Assembly (NCBI RefSeq): GCF_000805385.1
Contig: NZ_JTJW01000006.1
Coordinates: 1-64,000 of the forward strand
Source: Mycolicibacterium setense
GTDB lineage: Bacteria > Actinomycetota > Actinomycetes > Mycobacteriales > Mycobacteriaceae
Direction: 5' to 3'
Length of the DNA stretch: 64,000 nucleotides
Below the pieces are notes generated by a model, which made no database searches, was not told the origin of the DNA, and worked only from the letters and a program-made list of their open reading frames with translations. This document shows positions 9,131 through 16,753 of the stretch, one piece after another (position 1 is the first letter of the stretch; each line of letters opens with the position of its first letter). The translations under genes and the position numbers were made by a program.

Positions 9131-9409
9131 ATGGCAAACGGATTGGAAGTCGACTCAGGCGGCCTGCGGGCGGCGGCTGCCGGTAGTGACGGCATCGCTG
9201 CGGGGCTGTCCGGCGGATCGTTCGACACCCCGCGCTCGACACAGCCGAGCGGCGCGGGTGTGGCCGCCGTGAACGCTGCGCTCACCTCTGTGCGCAGTCG
9301 CCAATCGGCGCGGATGACTGGCCAGGCCGATGACCTCTCGGCGAGCAGCGCCCGCTATGACGCCACGGACACCGATGGCGGCGACGCCATCACCACGGTG
9401 AGCGTGTGA
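9131..9409 (+). CDS. EspC-like ESX (type VII) secretion partner protein
   Basis: 92 residues, small, without Cys or Trp, with the N-terminal pattern LEVDSGGLRAAAAGSDGIA found in EspC/DUF2580-type ESX substrates. Two helical halves are likely. Near the C-terminus RYDATD contains YxxxD, the general type VII export signal. The stop overlaps the GTG start of the next gene (GTGA), so the two products are made together and probably form the exported pair. No ESX core gene lies in the window, so export must rely on a system encoded elsewhere. Confidence 0.8.
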   Translation: MANGLEVDSGGLRAAAAGSDGIAAGLSGGSFDTPRSTQPSGAGVAAVNAALTSVRSRQSARMTGQADDLSASSARYDATDTDGGDAITTVSV

Positions 9410-11355
9410 GTCCTGCGGCCGCGCCCGCTGCTCTCCCGACCCGCTCGGAGATCGAGGAGTGGAGCACCTCGCATTTGTCGGACGCCGCTAGCAACTGGCG
9501 GACCGCGGCTACCGCTTCCGAAGGTGCCTTCGATCAGCACCGTCAGAACATCTCTTCGCCGGGCGGCACCACGTGGGCGGGCGACGCCAAGGACGCGGCA
9601 CTTGATCGGGTAACCAAAGACGTCGCGGTGGTCGGTCGCCAGAACAGTGTGCTGCGTGAGGCCGCCACCCTCGCCGCTAATGGCGCTCACGACATCAAAG
9701 CCGCCAAAGGCAAAGCGGTGGAGGCGATCACCGCAGCCGAGAACGACGGGTTCACCGTCGGCGAGGACCTCTCTGTCACCGACAGCCGCGAGTACGACAT
9801 CAACACGATCGCCGAACGCAACAGGGCCCTCGCCGAGCACGCCGAAGACATTCGCTGGGCCGCCGAGCAGCTCGCCCAGGCCGACAATCTCGTCGGTACC
9901 CGCTTGCAGTCGAAAGCCGCTGAGCTGGAGGGGATCCCGTTCGATGGCGAGGGTGAGGGTCGTGACGGCGAGCCGACGGTGCAGCTCGTTGACAATAAGG
10001 TCCAGGACAAGCCGGACGAGCCCGGCGACAAACCCGCGGAGCAGGCGACTGGCCAGATCGGCCCGTTCGCGGTGCCGAAATCCGTCGAGGACGCGGCCAA
10101 GAAGTCCGGGCTGAAACCCGACGAGAAGCCTCCCGCTACTACTGGCGATGCCGGTGGTGATCTCGGTGACCTGTTGGGCGCCAACGACACTCCGGAGGGT
10201 AAGCCGGAGGATGGTCAGGCGGCCAAGCCGGGCGAGGAGAAAACCGCTGGCCTACCGCCTGCGCTGAGCCAGTTGCCACCTCCTCCCGACAAGGCGGCGA
10301 TCGACCGGCAGGCCGCGAAGGTTGAGGCGGCCCGTCAGAATCTGGCGTCCGCGCAGGCCAAGCTGGACGACGCCGCCGGCCAGGGCTACACGCAAGGTGC
10401 GGGGGCAGGCCCCGGTCGCGATGACACGAATGCGTTGAGCCAAGCGGTGTTCGACGCCCGCGCCGAACTTACCGAGCAGACCCGGACCCTGAACGAGCTC
10501 AACCACGCTTCGGCGGCGGCCGGCGGCCCCACCGCGCCTGTCGCACCGCTCCCGGAGAACGCCGACGTACAGGCATTCCCGAAGGAACCGCCGGTCGTAG
10601 AGCGAGCGACGGGGGCGTTTGCCGAGGGCATGAAGGACGCGTCCGAGACCATCTGGGACGCGACGATGCCCGACGTGGGCAACATGTACGACGTCGCCAC
10701 CGACTGGGACGGGGCGACCCCCGAGCAGAAGAGACAAGCCGCGATCGATGCCGCGGGAATGGTCCCGCTCCCGGGGGCCAAAATACTCGGCGAGGGGATC
10801 GAGCACGGACTCGACGCCCTCGGCAGCGTGGCGCGTCATTCCGACGAAGTCCCGACTCCCCACGTCGACGTCGATGCACCCGCCGGGGGACATGGCACGC
10901 TTGACGCACCGGTTGAGCACCATGCGCCACAAGATTCTCCCCACTCCGATCTCGGTTCCGACCATTCGGGCGCTTTCCATCAGGTTGAACTGGACATGGC
11001 CAACACAGCACAGGACATCTTCACATCGCCGGGGATGGACGAGTTGCGACAAGCGGCCCAGAACGGCACCGCACTCGAGGTTGAGATCAACGGCTACAAA
11101 GTTATCTACGAACCCGAACTGCCCAGCAGCGGATTCAGTTTGGCCTCGATCGGTGAGCGCGGCTTTGTCATCGGACCCGAAGGAATGGCCACAGACTCGG
11201 AGTTGGCAAGAACAGTTGCGCAAGAGGTATATCGGGTAAACATGACTGAAATACCCGAACTGGGAATAAGTGCGGAGCGCGCCACCGGTGAGACGCAGGC
11301 CGCATTTGAGTTCGCTGAAAAGTTTGGCGATACCATTATGAACGGCGGAGGCTGA
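9406..11355 (+). CDS. ESX-exported polymorphic-toxin-like protein
   Basis: 649 residues in a modular order. Residues 1-150 form an alpha-helical WXG100-like domain (WAG near residue 64) expected to pair with the EspC-like protein. Residues about 190-300 are a Pro/Lys/Asp-rich linker. Residues about 295-370 form a coiled coil with alternating charged and Ala residues. Residues about 400-480 hold a pre-toxin-like segment with the hydrophobic AAGMVPLPGAKILGEG. The last 130 residues (about 520-649) form a separate globular domain, the likely effector, which I do not recognise. The base composition drops in GC towards the 3' end, as often seen in exchanged toxin tips. GTG start overlaps the upstream gene. 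Confidence 0.75.
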   Translation: MSPAAAPAALPTRSEIEEWSTSHLSDAASNWRTAATASEGAFDQHRQNISSPGGTTWAGDAKDAALDRVTKDVAVVGRQNSVLREAATLAANGAHDIKAAKGKAVEAITAAENDGFTVGEDLSVTDSREYDINTIAERNRALAEHAEDIRWAAEQLAQADNLVGTRLQSKAAELEGIPFDGEGEGRDGEPTVQLVDNKVQDKPDEPGDKPAEQATGQIGPFAVPKSVEDAAKKSGLKPDEKPPATTGDAGGDLGDLLGANDTPEGKPEDGQAAKPGEEKTAGLPPALSQLPPPPDKAAIDRQAAKVEAARQNLASAQAKLDDAAGQGYTQGAGAGPGRDDTNALSQAVFDARAELTEQTRTLNELNHASAAAGGPTAPVAPLPENADVQAFPKEPPVVERATGAFAEGMKDASETIWDATMPDVGNMYDVATDWDGATPEQKRQAAIDAAGMVPLPGAKILGEGIEHGLDALGSVARHSDEVPTPHVDVDAPAGGHGTLDAPVEHHAPQDSPHSDLGSDHSGAFHQVELDMANTAQDIFTSPGMDELRQAAQNGTALEVEINGYKVIYEPELPSSGFSLASIGERGFVIGPEGMATDSELARTVAQEVYRVNMTEIPELGISAERATGETQAAFEFAEKFGDTIMNGGG

Positions 11356-11360
11356 GAAAT

Positions 11361-11615
11361 ATGTCTGAATACGGTGCATTGGCGAAACGATGGGTGGAGG
11401 TGACCAAACTGGTCGCTGCCGGATCGTGGGACGGTATCCGATGCCCGCAGAATAACGATGCAGATGTTCTGATCGACAAGCGCTCTTGGGTCGCAGAGGG
11501 CGACGCCAGCGACAAGAGATTTGAATACTGGATTCATTGCCCAAAGTGTGGTGCTGAGATCTTCATGCATGGCAAGCACGACTACACACCGGGACGGAAT
11601 GTCGGGACCGACTAG
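11361..11615 (+). CDS. Putative immunity protein (Cys-rich, zinc-ribbon-like)
   Basis: 84 residues beginning five bases after the toxin-like gene, with GGAGG at 11346-11350 as ribosome site. It has a conserved-looking arrangement: an N-terminal helix, then RCPQNNDADV, and late HCPKCGAE, so three Cys in CP/CPxCG motifs that could bind zinc. Small proteins of this shape often follow polymorphic toxins as immunity proteins. Function is inferred from position and size. Confidence 0.65.
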   Translation: MSEYGALAKRWVEVTKLVAAGSWDGIRCPQNNDADVLIDKRSWVAEGDASDKRFEYWIHCPKCGAEIFMHGKHDYTPGRNVGTD

Positions 11616-11672
11616 CGATGGGGCACTTCGTCGAGCTCTGTGTGGCTGAGCCGTCAAGCGAGGTAATCCTCA

Positions 11673-11903
11673 ATGTTTGAGTTCGTAGGGACCTACCGGA
11701 ATGTGACCGCCGCATTTGGCACCACGCCGTATCAGTTCGTCCTGGACCGCCGGATACACCGGGCGAAGAAACTTCTGGCCACGACGGAGATGTCGATCAC
11801 GGATATCGGCATGGACGTCGGATTCTCCACACCCAGCCATTTCGCCACGACCTTCAAAAACCGCGTCGGTATGTCGCCGAGCGCCTACCGCCGCCACGAA
11901 TGA
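11673..11903 (+). pseudogene. AraC-family regulator remnant (C-terminal HTH only)
   Basis: 76 residues that match the AraC/XylS DNA-binding domain from the end of the first helix-turn-helix to the C-terminus, including RRIHRAKKLLATTEMSITDIG and DVGFSTPSHFATTFKNRVG. The effector domain and the beginning of the first helix-turn-helix are missing, and there is an in-frame TAA at 11664-11666 directly before the ATG. No matching N-terminal part is visible upstream, where the toxin module lies. I read it as what the insertion of that module left behind. Confidence 0.7.
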
Positions 11904-11971
11904 AGGTGGCCGACGGCGAGATCGCGGCGAGGTGAGCATCTGGACTCACCGCACTGTGGAAACATTCGGTG

Positions 11972-12598
11972 ATGACCACGACGGAACCGGACGCACCCCG
12001 GCCGAACCACCGGTCGAAGTACGTCGCCGTTGTCGTCGTCTCGGCCGTCGTGGCAATCGCAGCGGTGGTCATTGCCGTCGGCGATGTGACCGGCCGGATC
12101 ACTCGCGTGCTCGGCGGCGTCGCGGCCGAGGACCTGTTCTCCTCGCAGCGTCTGGACGCGGAACTGGACTTGGTGCGCGCACGGCTCGGCGACCTGCCGC
12201 TGCGGCGAGTGGATGTGACCTCGAACTTGATCTCGGTCGAGGCCGTCGCCACCGACGGTCGGCTGCACCTGTACTGGGTGCGCGACGGCGAGGTGGAGGA
12301 CATGAACTCGATGCCCGACCTGCACGCGGGCGAAACGGCGTTCACCGCAGCGGATCTGTCGGCGCAGCGGATACGAGCAGCAGTGTCCGATGTGCGGGCT
12401 CTCGGGAAGCCCGGTGACATCGAGCTCGTCTCCTACATTTTCCGTCCGGGGCATCCGTTGACGGTGGCTGTGTGGATCCGGCACGACCCCGTCAGCTCGA
12501 TATTGCACTTCGATCCGCGGGGCGGCAGCGCCGTTGTGCGTGAGGAGTCGATCGAGACAGATGAGCACACCTCGTCGTTCGGCGGTTGCTGGTGCTGA
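11972..12598 (+). CDS. Membrane-anchored protein of unknown function
   Basis: 208 residues. A short cytoplasmic N-terminus is followed by one hydrophobic segment (VAVVVVSAVVAIAAVVIAVG, about 18-38) and an extracytoplasmic domain of about 165 residues with mixed alpha/beta character, ending in FGGCWC. The two terminal Cys are unusual. I do not recognise the family. GTG 11969 directly before the ATG is an alternative start. It is isolated between the AraC remnant and the merR gene. Confidence 0.65.
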   Translation: MTTTEPDAPRPNHRSKYVAVVVVSAVVAIAAVVIAVGDVTGRITRVLGGVAAEDLFSSQRLDAELDLVRARLGDLPLRRVDVTSNLISVEAVATDGRLHLYWVRDGEVEDMNSMPDLHAGETAFTAADLSAQRIRAAVSDVRALGKPGDIELVSYIFRPGHPLTVAVWIRHDPVSSILHFDPRGGSAVVREESIETDEHTSSFGGCWC

Positions 12599-12631
12599 CG
12601 AGGCGGACGAAACCTGTTGCAAGCGCCAGGT

Positions 12632-12669
12632 TTGACTCTCACACCGTGTGAGACGGCAGGCTCAAGTCC
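12632..12669 (+). promoter_or_regulatory. Promoter with MerR-type operator, probably leaderless
   Basis: TTGACT at 12632-12637 serves as -35. It is followed by the inverted repeat CTCACA-CCG-TGTGAG at 12638-12652, in the spacer where MerR dimers bind. With the 19-base spacing usual for MerR promoters the -10 falls at about 12657-12662, placing transcription start at or next to the GTG at 12670. Confidence 0.6.
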
Positions 12670-13503
12670 GTGACCGACACCCCGTCTCTGATGCCGATCG
12701 GCAGGTTCTCCTCGCTGAGCCGTATCTCCGTTCGCATGCTGCGCCACTACGACAAGCACGGTGTCCTGGTGCCCGCACGTGTGGACGCGGTCAGCGGCTA
12801 CCGCAGATATGCCGCGGCGCAGCTCGCCGACGCCGCCGCGATCCGGCGGCTGCGCGACATCGGATTCGGCGTGTCCGCCATCGGAGCCCTGCTGGCTGTC
12901 CGAGGCACCCCGGCGTTCGACGCAGCCCTCGCGGCCCAGCGCATCGAACTCGCCGCGGCGGCCGAAGAGGCGAACGCGCGGCTCCAACTCATCGACCACC
13001 TACTTGCCGAGAAGGAGCTCACCATGACCGACACCGTCACCGAAGAGACCGTCCCCGCCCTGACCGCCGTCTACCTGCGCGACACCCTGCCGAACTATGC
13101 CGCCGAGGGGCAGCTGTGGGACCGGTTCATGCCTGCCCTGCAGGAGCAGGGCCTCACGCCCGGGCAGTTCGGCGGCTGCATCGAACACGATGACGAGTTC
13201 CGCGAATCCGATGTCGACGAGTCGGTGTTCCTCGAAGTTCCGGCCGACACCACCGCCAAAGCTCCGCTCGGAGTGCTCGTTGCCCCGGTGCGCCGGGCCG
13301 TGGTGGCCACCGTCACCGGCCCTTACGCCGAGGCGATCCCGCGGGCGCACGAACTCATCGGCGCCTACGTGACCGAGCACGGCCTGACCCTGACGCGGAG
13401 CGTCGACGATGTCACGACGCACCACTTCAACGTGTACCTCGACGACCCGCGCGAGGTACCCGAGGACCGGCTGCGGACAAAGGTCTACGTGCCGGTGGCC
13501 TGA
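12670..13503 (+). CDS. MerR-family regulator with GyrI-like effector domain
   Basis: 277 residues. Residues 1-75 are the MerR winged helix (IGRFSSLSRISVRMLRHYDKHGVL, then SGYRRYAAAQL), residues about 80-120 form the dimer coiled coil, and residues about 125-277 resemble the GyrI/SOUL ligand domain of BltR/BmrR-type multidrug sensors. No efflux gene follows, so it may act on itself or on distant targets. The last 19 bases overlap the convergent hydrolase gene. A palindrome and -35 element lie immediately upstream. Confidence 0.87.
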   Translation: MTDTPSLMPIGRFSSLSRISVRMLRHYDKHGVLVPARVDAVSGYRRYAAAQLADAAAIRRLRDIGFGVSAIGALLAVRGTPAFDAALAAQRIELAAAAEEANARLQLIDHLLAEKELTMTDTVTEETVPALTAVYLRDTLPNYAAEGQLWDRFMPALQEQGLTPGQFGGCIEHDDEFRESDVDESVFLEVPADTTAKAPLGVLVAPVRRAVVATVTGPYAEAIPRAHELIGAYVTEHGLTLTRSVDDVTTHHFNVYLDDPREVPEDRLRTKVYVPVA

Positions 13504-14519
13504 CCCTTTTCGGCTGCCAGCAGCGCCTCCATGATCTTCATCGACAGGAAAGTCATGGGGCCCTCGTCCACGAACTTGTCGGCCACGTTGCCGGCGATAC
13601 CGCCCTGCACCGCAAGCTCGCCGATCAGGTCGAGCTTGAGCTGCGGGCTGCCCTCCGAGAAGTCGAGGTCCGCCAGGTCGACCCACACGATGTTGGGTCG
13701 GGTGGTGGACTCGTAGACGTAGCGCTTGTTGGTGAGGTCGAGCACCACCTGCCAGATGGTCTGCGAGGCATCCGGCTTACCCGGGTCGGGGATGCGGAAG
13801 GGCTGCGCGGCGTTGCGGATCACCGAGAACATGCCCGCGATGGCCTCTACCTGACTGGACGGCGTGGGCAATCTGCCGGCGTAATAGCTCGCCCGGGCGA
13901 AGCGGTCACTTGCCAGGGTGGAGCCCGGCAGCGGCTGCTCACCGCCCAGGCCGGTGAATGATTTCACCAGCTGAAGCTGCTGATCGAACGTCGGCGAATT
14001 GGTCATCACCGTGTAGTCCTTCGAGTGGTACACCCGCGGGTGGCCGTCGACGTACTCGATGATCGCCGAGTCTCCGGTCGCGTCGTCGAGGGCCAGGTGC
14101 AGTCCGGGTCGGACCCCGCCGGTCGGATCGTCCATCTGGACCACCTGCACATCGGTCTGCGCGATCCAGGCGACGGCCTCGGCGACGGTGGCGAAGTTGT
14201 CCAGGAAGTACTGCAGCCAGATGGCCTGGCTGAGCTGGGTGCGCGCGGCGTCCGGTTCGCCGTAGTTCGATTCGGCCAGCCACAGGATGTGCCCGGCCAG
14301 GCCCGCCTCGTTCATCCCGTCCACGGAGGTGATGTCGAAGGCGGTGGCGACGACGCTGCCGTATTTCGAGGTCCACGAGAGCTTGCCCGACAGCGCGTCG
14401 TCGCGTCGGACGCCGCGGGGCTGCTTCCACAGGTTGGTCATCAGGTCCTTGTGGAAGTCCATGTTCCTGCCCACCAGGACCGCATCGCCCGCTTCCGGCC
14501 AGATGACTCGCGTGCACAT
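13485..14519 (-). CDS. Linear amide C-N hydrolase (choloylglycine hydrolase/penicillin acylase family)
   Basis: 344 residues of the Ntn-hydrolase group. After removal of Met, Cys2 (MCTRVIW) becomes the N-terminal nucleophile. Further family marks are the GRNMDFH segment, the NEAGLAGHILWL motif and the late TKRYVYESTTRPNIVWVDL segment. Members cleave bile-salt amides, penicillin V or N-acyl homoserine lactones; the substrate here is open. No signal peptide precedes Cys2, so it is probably cytoplasmic. ATG 14519 is fixed by the need for Cys at position 2. Confidence 0.87.
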   Translation of the reverse strand: MCTRVIWPEAGDAVLVGRNMDFHKDLMTNLWKQPRGVRRDDALSGKLSWTSKYGSVVATAFDITSVDGMNEAGLAGHILWLAESNYGEPDAARTQLSQAIWLQYFLDNFATVAEAVAWIAQTDVQVVQMDDPTGGVRPGLHLALDDATGDSAIIEYVDGHPRVYHSKDYTVMTNSPTFDQQLQLVKSFTGLGGEQPLPGSTLASDRFARASYYAGRLPTPSSQVEAIAGMFSVIRNAAQPFRIPDPGKPDASQTIWQVVLDLTNKRYVYESTTRPNIVWVDLADLDFSEGSPQLKLDLIGELAVQGGIAGNVADKFVDEGPMTFLSMKIMEALLAAEKGQATGT

Positions 14520-14653
14520 TGAGACGAGCCTAGTGCGGCGCCGGGCCGGCGATGCCGGGGCGTCGAAACTGAAAGCGCCGCAAGCATTTTCGTGACACAA
14601 CGGTGCGCGCCGCTCGCCGAGGTTCGGCCGGGGGTTTCGTTTCACCCAAACTT

Positions 14654-14688
14654 AACCTACGGTTGCGTAACCTACGGTACCGTAGGTT
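14654..14688 (+). promoter_or_regulatory. Palindromic operator upstream of the desaturase
   Basis: AACCTACGGTACCGTAGGTT at 14669-14688 is a perfect 20-base palindrome. Its left half AACCTACGG also occurs at 14654-14662, and GGTT-N4-AACC lies between them (14661-14672). This resembles operators reported for the desaturase regulator MadR upstream of mycobacterial desA genes. Confidence 0.7.
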
Positions 14689-14740
14689 GTAGCCGGCACG
14701 TCGGTGTCGACGCCTCTGCTGTAGACGATGGGAGGACTGG

Positions 14741-15664
14741 ATGGATACCCAAACAGGAGTGCTCCACGAACTGGAGCCGGTTGTCGCCAACAATCTCGAC
14801 CGCCATCTGTCGATGGCGAAGGAGTGGTTCCCGCACGACTACGTCCCGTGGAGTCAGGGGCGTGACTTCGGCTTCCTCGGCGGAGAGGACTGGCGCCCCG
14901 AGGATTCGCCGTTGGACCCGGTTGCCAAGGTGGCCATGACGGTCAACCTGCTGACCGAGGACAATCTGCCGTCGTACCACCGGGAGATCGCCACCCGGTT
15001 CTCCCGCGACGGCGCGTGGGGCACCTGGGTCGGGCAGTGGACCGCTGAAGAGGGCCGGCACAGTATCGCGTTGCGCGATTATCTGGTGGTCACTCGTGGC
15101 GTGGATCCCGTTGGGCTGGAACGACTTCGGATGGAGCACACGGTTGCCGGGTATGACTCGGGCGACAAGAGCCCGTTGGCGGCGCTGGCCTATGTGTCGT
15201 TCCAGGAGCTCGCCACTCGCGTATCGCATCGCAACACCGGCAGGCAATCCGGTTGCCCGATCGCCGATCAACTGCTGGCCCGCATAGCGGCCGACGAGAA
15301 CCTGCACATGGTGTTCTACCGCAATCTCATGGCGGCGGCGCTGGACATCGCACCCGATGCCGCGATGATGGCCGTCCGCGACGAGGTGGTGAACTTCGCG
15401 ATGCCCGGTATCGGCATGACCGATTTCGAGAAGAACGCGATCACCATCGCCAAGGCAGGGATTTACGACCTGCGCGTGCACCACGACGACGTGCTGCAGC
15501 CGGTGCTGCGCTTCTGGCGGATCTTCGACCGCACCGATTTCGGTCCGGAAGGTGAAAAGGCGCGTGAAGAGCTCGGCCAGTTCCTCGACGCAGTCGATGA
15601 GCGGGCGCGGTTCTACGAAGAGAAGCGCCAGCGCCAACGCCAGAGCGTCGGAGCGGCTTCGTAG
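14741..15664 (+). CDS. Acyl-ACP desaturase (DesA family, soluble diiron)
   Basis: 307 residues with the diiron ligands of stearoyl-ACP-type desaturases: TEDNLP (E73), EEGRH (E103/E104, H107), SFQELAT (E156) and DENLH (E186, H189). These enzymes put a cis double bond into acyl-ACP chains with O2 and reduced ferredoxin, and are needed for mycolic-acid or phospholipid unsaturation. Length lies between DesA1 and DesA2 of M. tuberculosis. A GGGAGGA ribosome site precedes ATG 14741. The upstream palindrome (14669-14688) suggests TetR-type control. Confidence 0.9.
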   Translation: MDTQTGVLHELEPVVANNLDRHLSMAKEWFPHDYVPWSQGRDFGFLGGEDWRPEDSPLDPVAKVAMTVNLLTEDNLPSYHREIATRFSRDGAWGTWVGQWTAEEGRHSIALRDYLVVTRGVDPVGLERLRMEHTVAGYDSGDKSPLAALAYVSFQELATRVSHRNTGRQSGCPIADQLLARIAADENLHMVFYRNLMAAALDIAPDAAMMAVRDEVVNFAMPGIGMTDFEKNAITIAKAGIYDLRVHHDDVLQPVLRFWRIFDRTDFGPEGEKAREELGQFLDAVDERARFYEEKRQRQRQSVGAAS

Positions 15665-15817
15665 CCAATCAGGCCGTCTTCGCCGTGACCTCCGCTTTTG
15701 CCTAAACGTGTCGTAGATCACACACCCCTGGGGATTCGCCGACGCTTGATCTTGGGTATCGAGGAGTGTGGGCGCGTGCTGTCGCCGTGGATCGGGTCGA
15801 GTGCTGGGTGGTCGAAA

Positions 15818-16543
15818 ATGAACCGGATTGGTCGTTGGTTGGGTGCGGTTGCGTCTGCGGTGTTCGTGGCGGGTGGTTGTATAGCCGCTGCCGGTCAGGC
15901 TTCTGCTGACCCGTGCTCGGACGTGCAGGTGGTGTTCGCGCGCGGAACGTTCGAGCCGCCGGGCGTCGGCGGCGTCGGGGACGCGTTCGTCGATGCCCTG
16001 CGGGCCAGGACCGCCGGGAAGTCGGTCGACGTCTACGCGGTGAATTACCCAGCGTCACTTGACTTTGCGACCGCGGCCGACGGTGTCGCCGACGCCAGCA
16101 ACAAGGTCAGGGCCATAGCTGCGGAGTGCCCCGACACCAAGATCGTGCTGGGCGGTTTCTCGCAGGGTGCGGCGGTGGCCGCATACATCACCGCGGATTC
16201 GGTGCCGCAGGGTTTCGTGTTGCCGCCGAGCATCACGGGCCCGCTTCCCGCGGACGTGGCTGACCATGTCGCCGCGGTGGCGCTGTTCGGCAAGCCGTCG
16301 AGCGGGTTCCTGCAGATGATCTACACCGGCGCACCCCCGATCACGGTCGGATCCCGGTACGTCGCCAAGACCGACGACCTGTGCATCCCGGAGGATCCGG
16401 TGTGCTCGCCGACCGGTGGTGACAACAACGCGCACAACTTGTACGCGGTCAACGGGCTGACGGATCAGGCTGCGGACTACGTGGTCGGCAAGCTGGGCGT
16501 CAAGCCGGCCGATCGCAGTGTCGACCAGGCTGCCGGGCGGTAG
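15818..16543 (+). CDS. Secreted cutinase-like esterase (Culp family)
   Basis: 241 residues: Sec signal peptide to about A30 (QASA-DP), then the cutinase alpha/beta-hydrolase fold. The nucleophile is S115 in GGFSQG, with acid D186/D187 in KTDDLC and H206 in NNAHNLY. Four Cys (33/104 and 189/196) fit the two standard disulfides. Mycobacterial Culp proteins are esterases, lipases or phospholipases of the envelope and medium. ATG 15818 opens the signal peptide; the frame is open 40 codons further upstream without a signal-like start. Confidence 0.92.
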   Translation: MNRIGRWLGAVASAVFVAGGCIAAAGQASADPCSDVQVVFARGTFEPPGVGGVGDAFVDALRARTAGKSVDVYAVNYPASLDFATAADGVADASNKVRAIAAECPDTKIVLGGFSQGAAVAAYITADSVPQGFVLPPSITGPLPADVADHVAAVALFGKPSSGFLQMIYTGAPPITVGSRYVAKTDDLCIPEDPVCSPTGGDNNAHNLYAVNGLTDQAADYVVGKLGVKPADRSVDQAAGR

Positions 16544-16603
16544 AGGCTGCCGAGCTGACGCACGCTACTGTTCGGGCAACGTTGTCCGGACAGGGGAGAG
16601 TCA

Positions 16604-16753
16604 GTGACGGAACAAGAGCAGCAACTTACGTTCGGCCAGAAGGCCAAGTTGGGGTGGCAGGCCGCGGGTGCGTTCGCGCGTAACCCCAAGGCGCTGGTAG
16701 CTCTTGTGAAATACAAGCTGGCCGAGCGGAAGTCGGCCAAGCGGGCGGGCTGA
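16604..16753 (+). CDS. Small basic protein, 49 residues
   Basis: A GTG at 16604 with a good ribosome site (AGGGGAGAG, 16592-16600) opens a frame ending in TGA at 16751-16753. The product starts acidic (TEQEQQ), has an amphipathic middle (GWQAAGAFARNPKALVALV) and ends Lys/Arg-rich. Third-position GC is high, as in neighbouring genes. Its stop touches the convergent MocR gene without overlap. I do not recognise a family; membrane-surface binding is possible. Confidence 0.55.
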   Translation: MTEQEQQLTFGQKAKLGWQAAGAFARNPKALVALVKYKLAERKSAKRAG

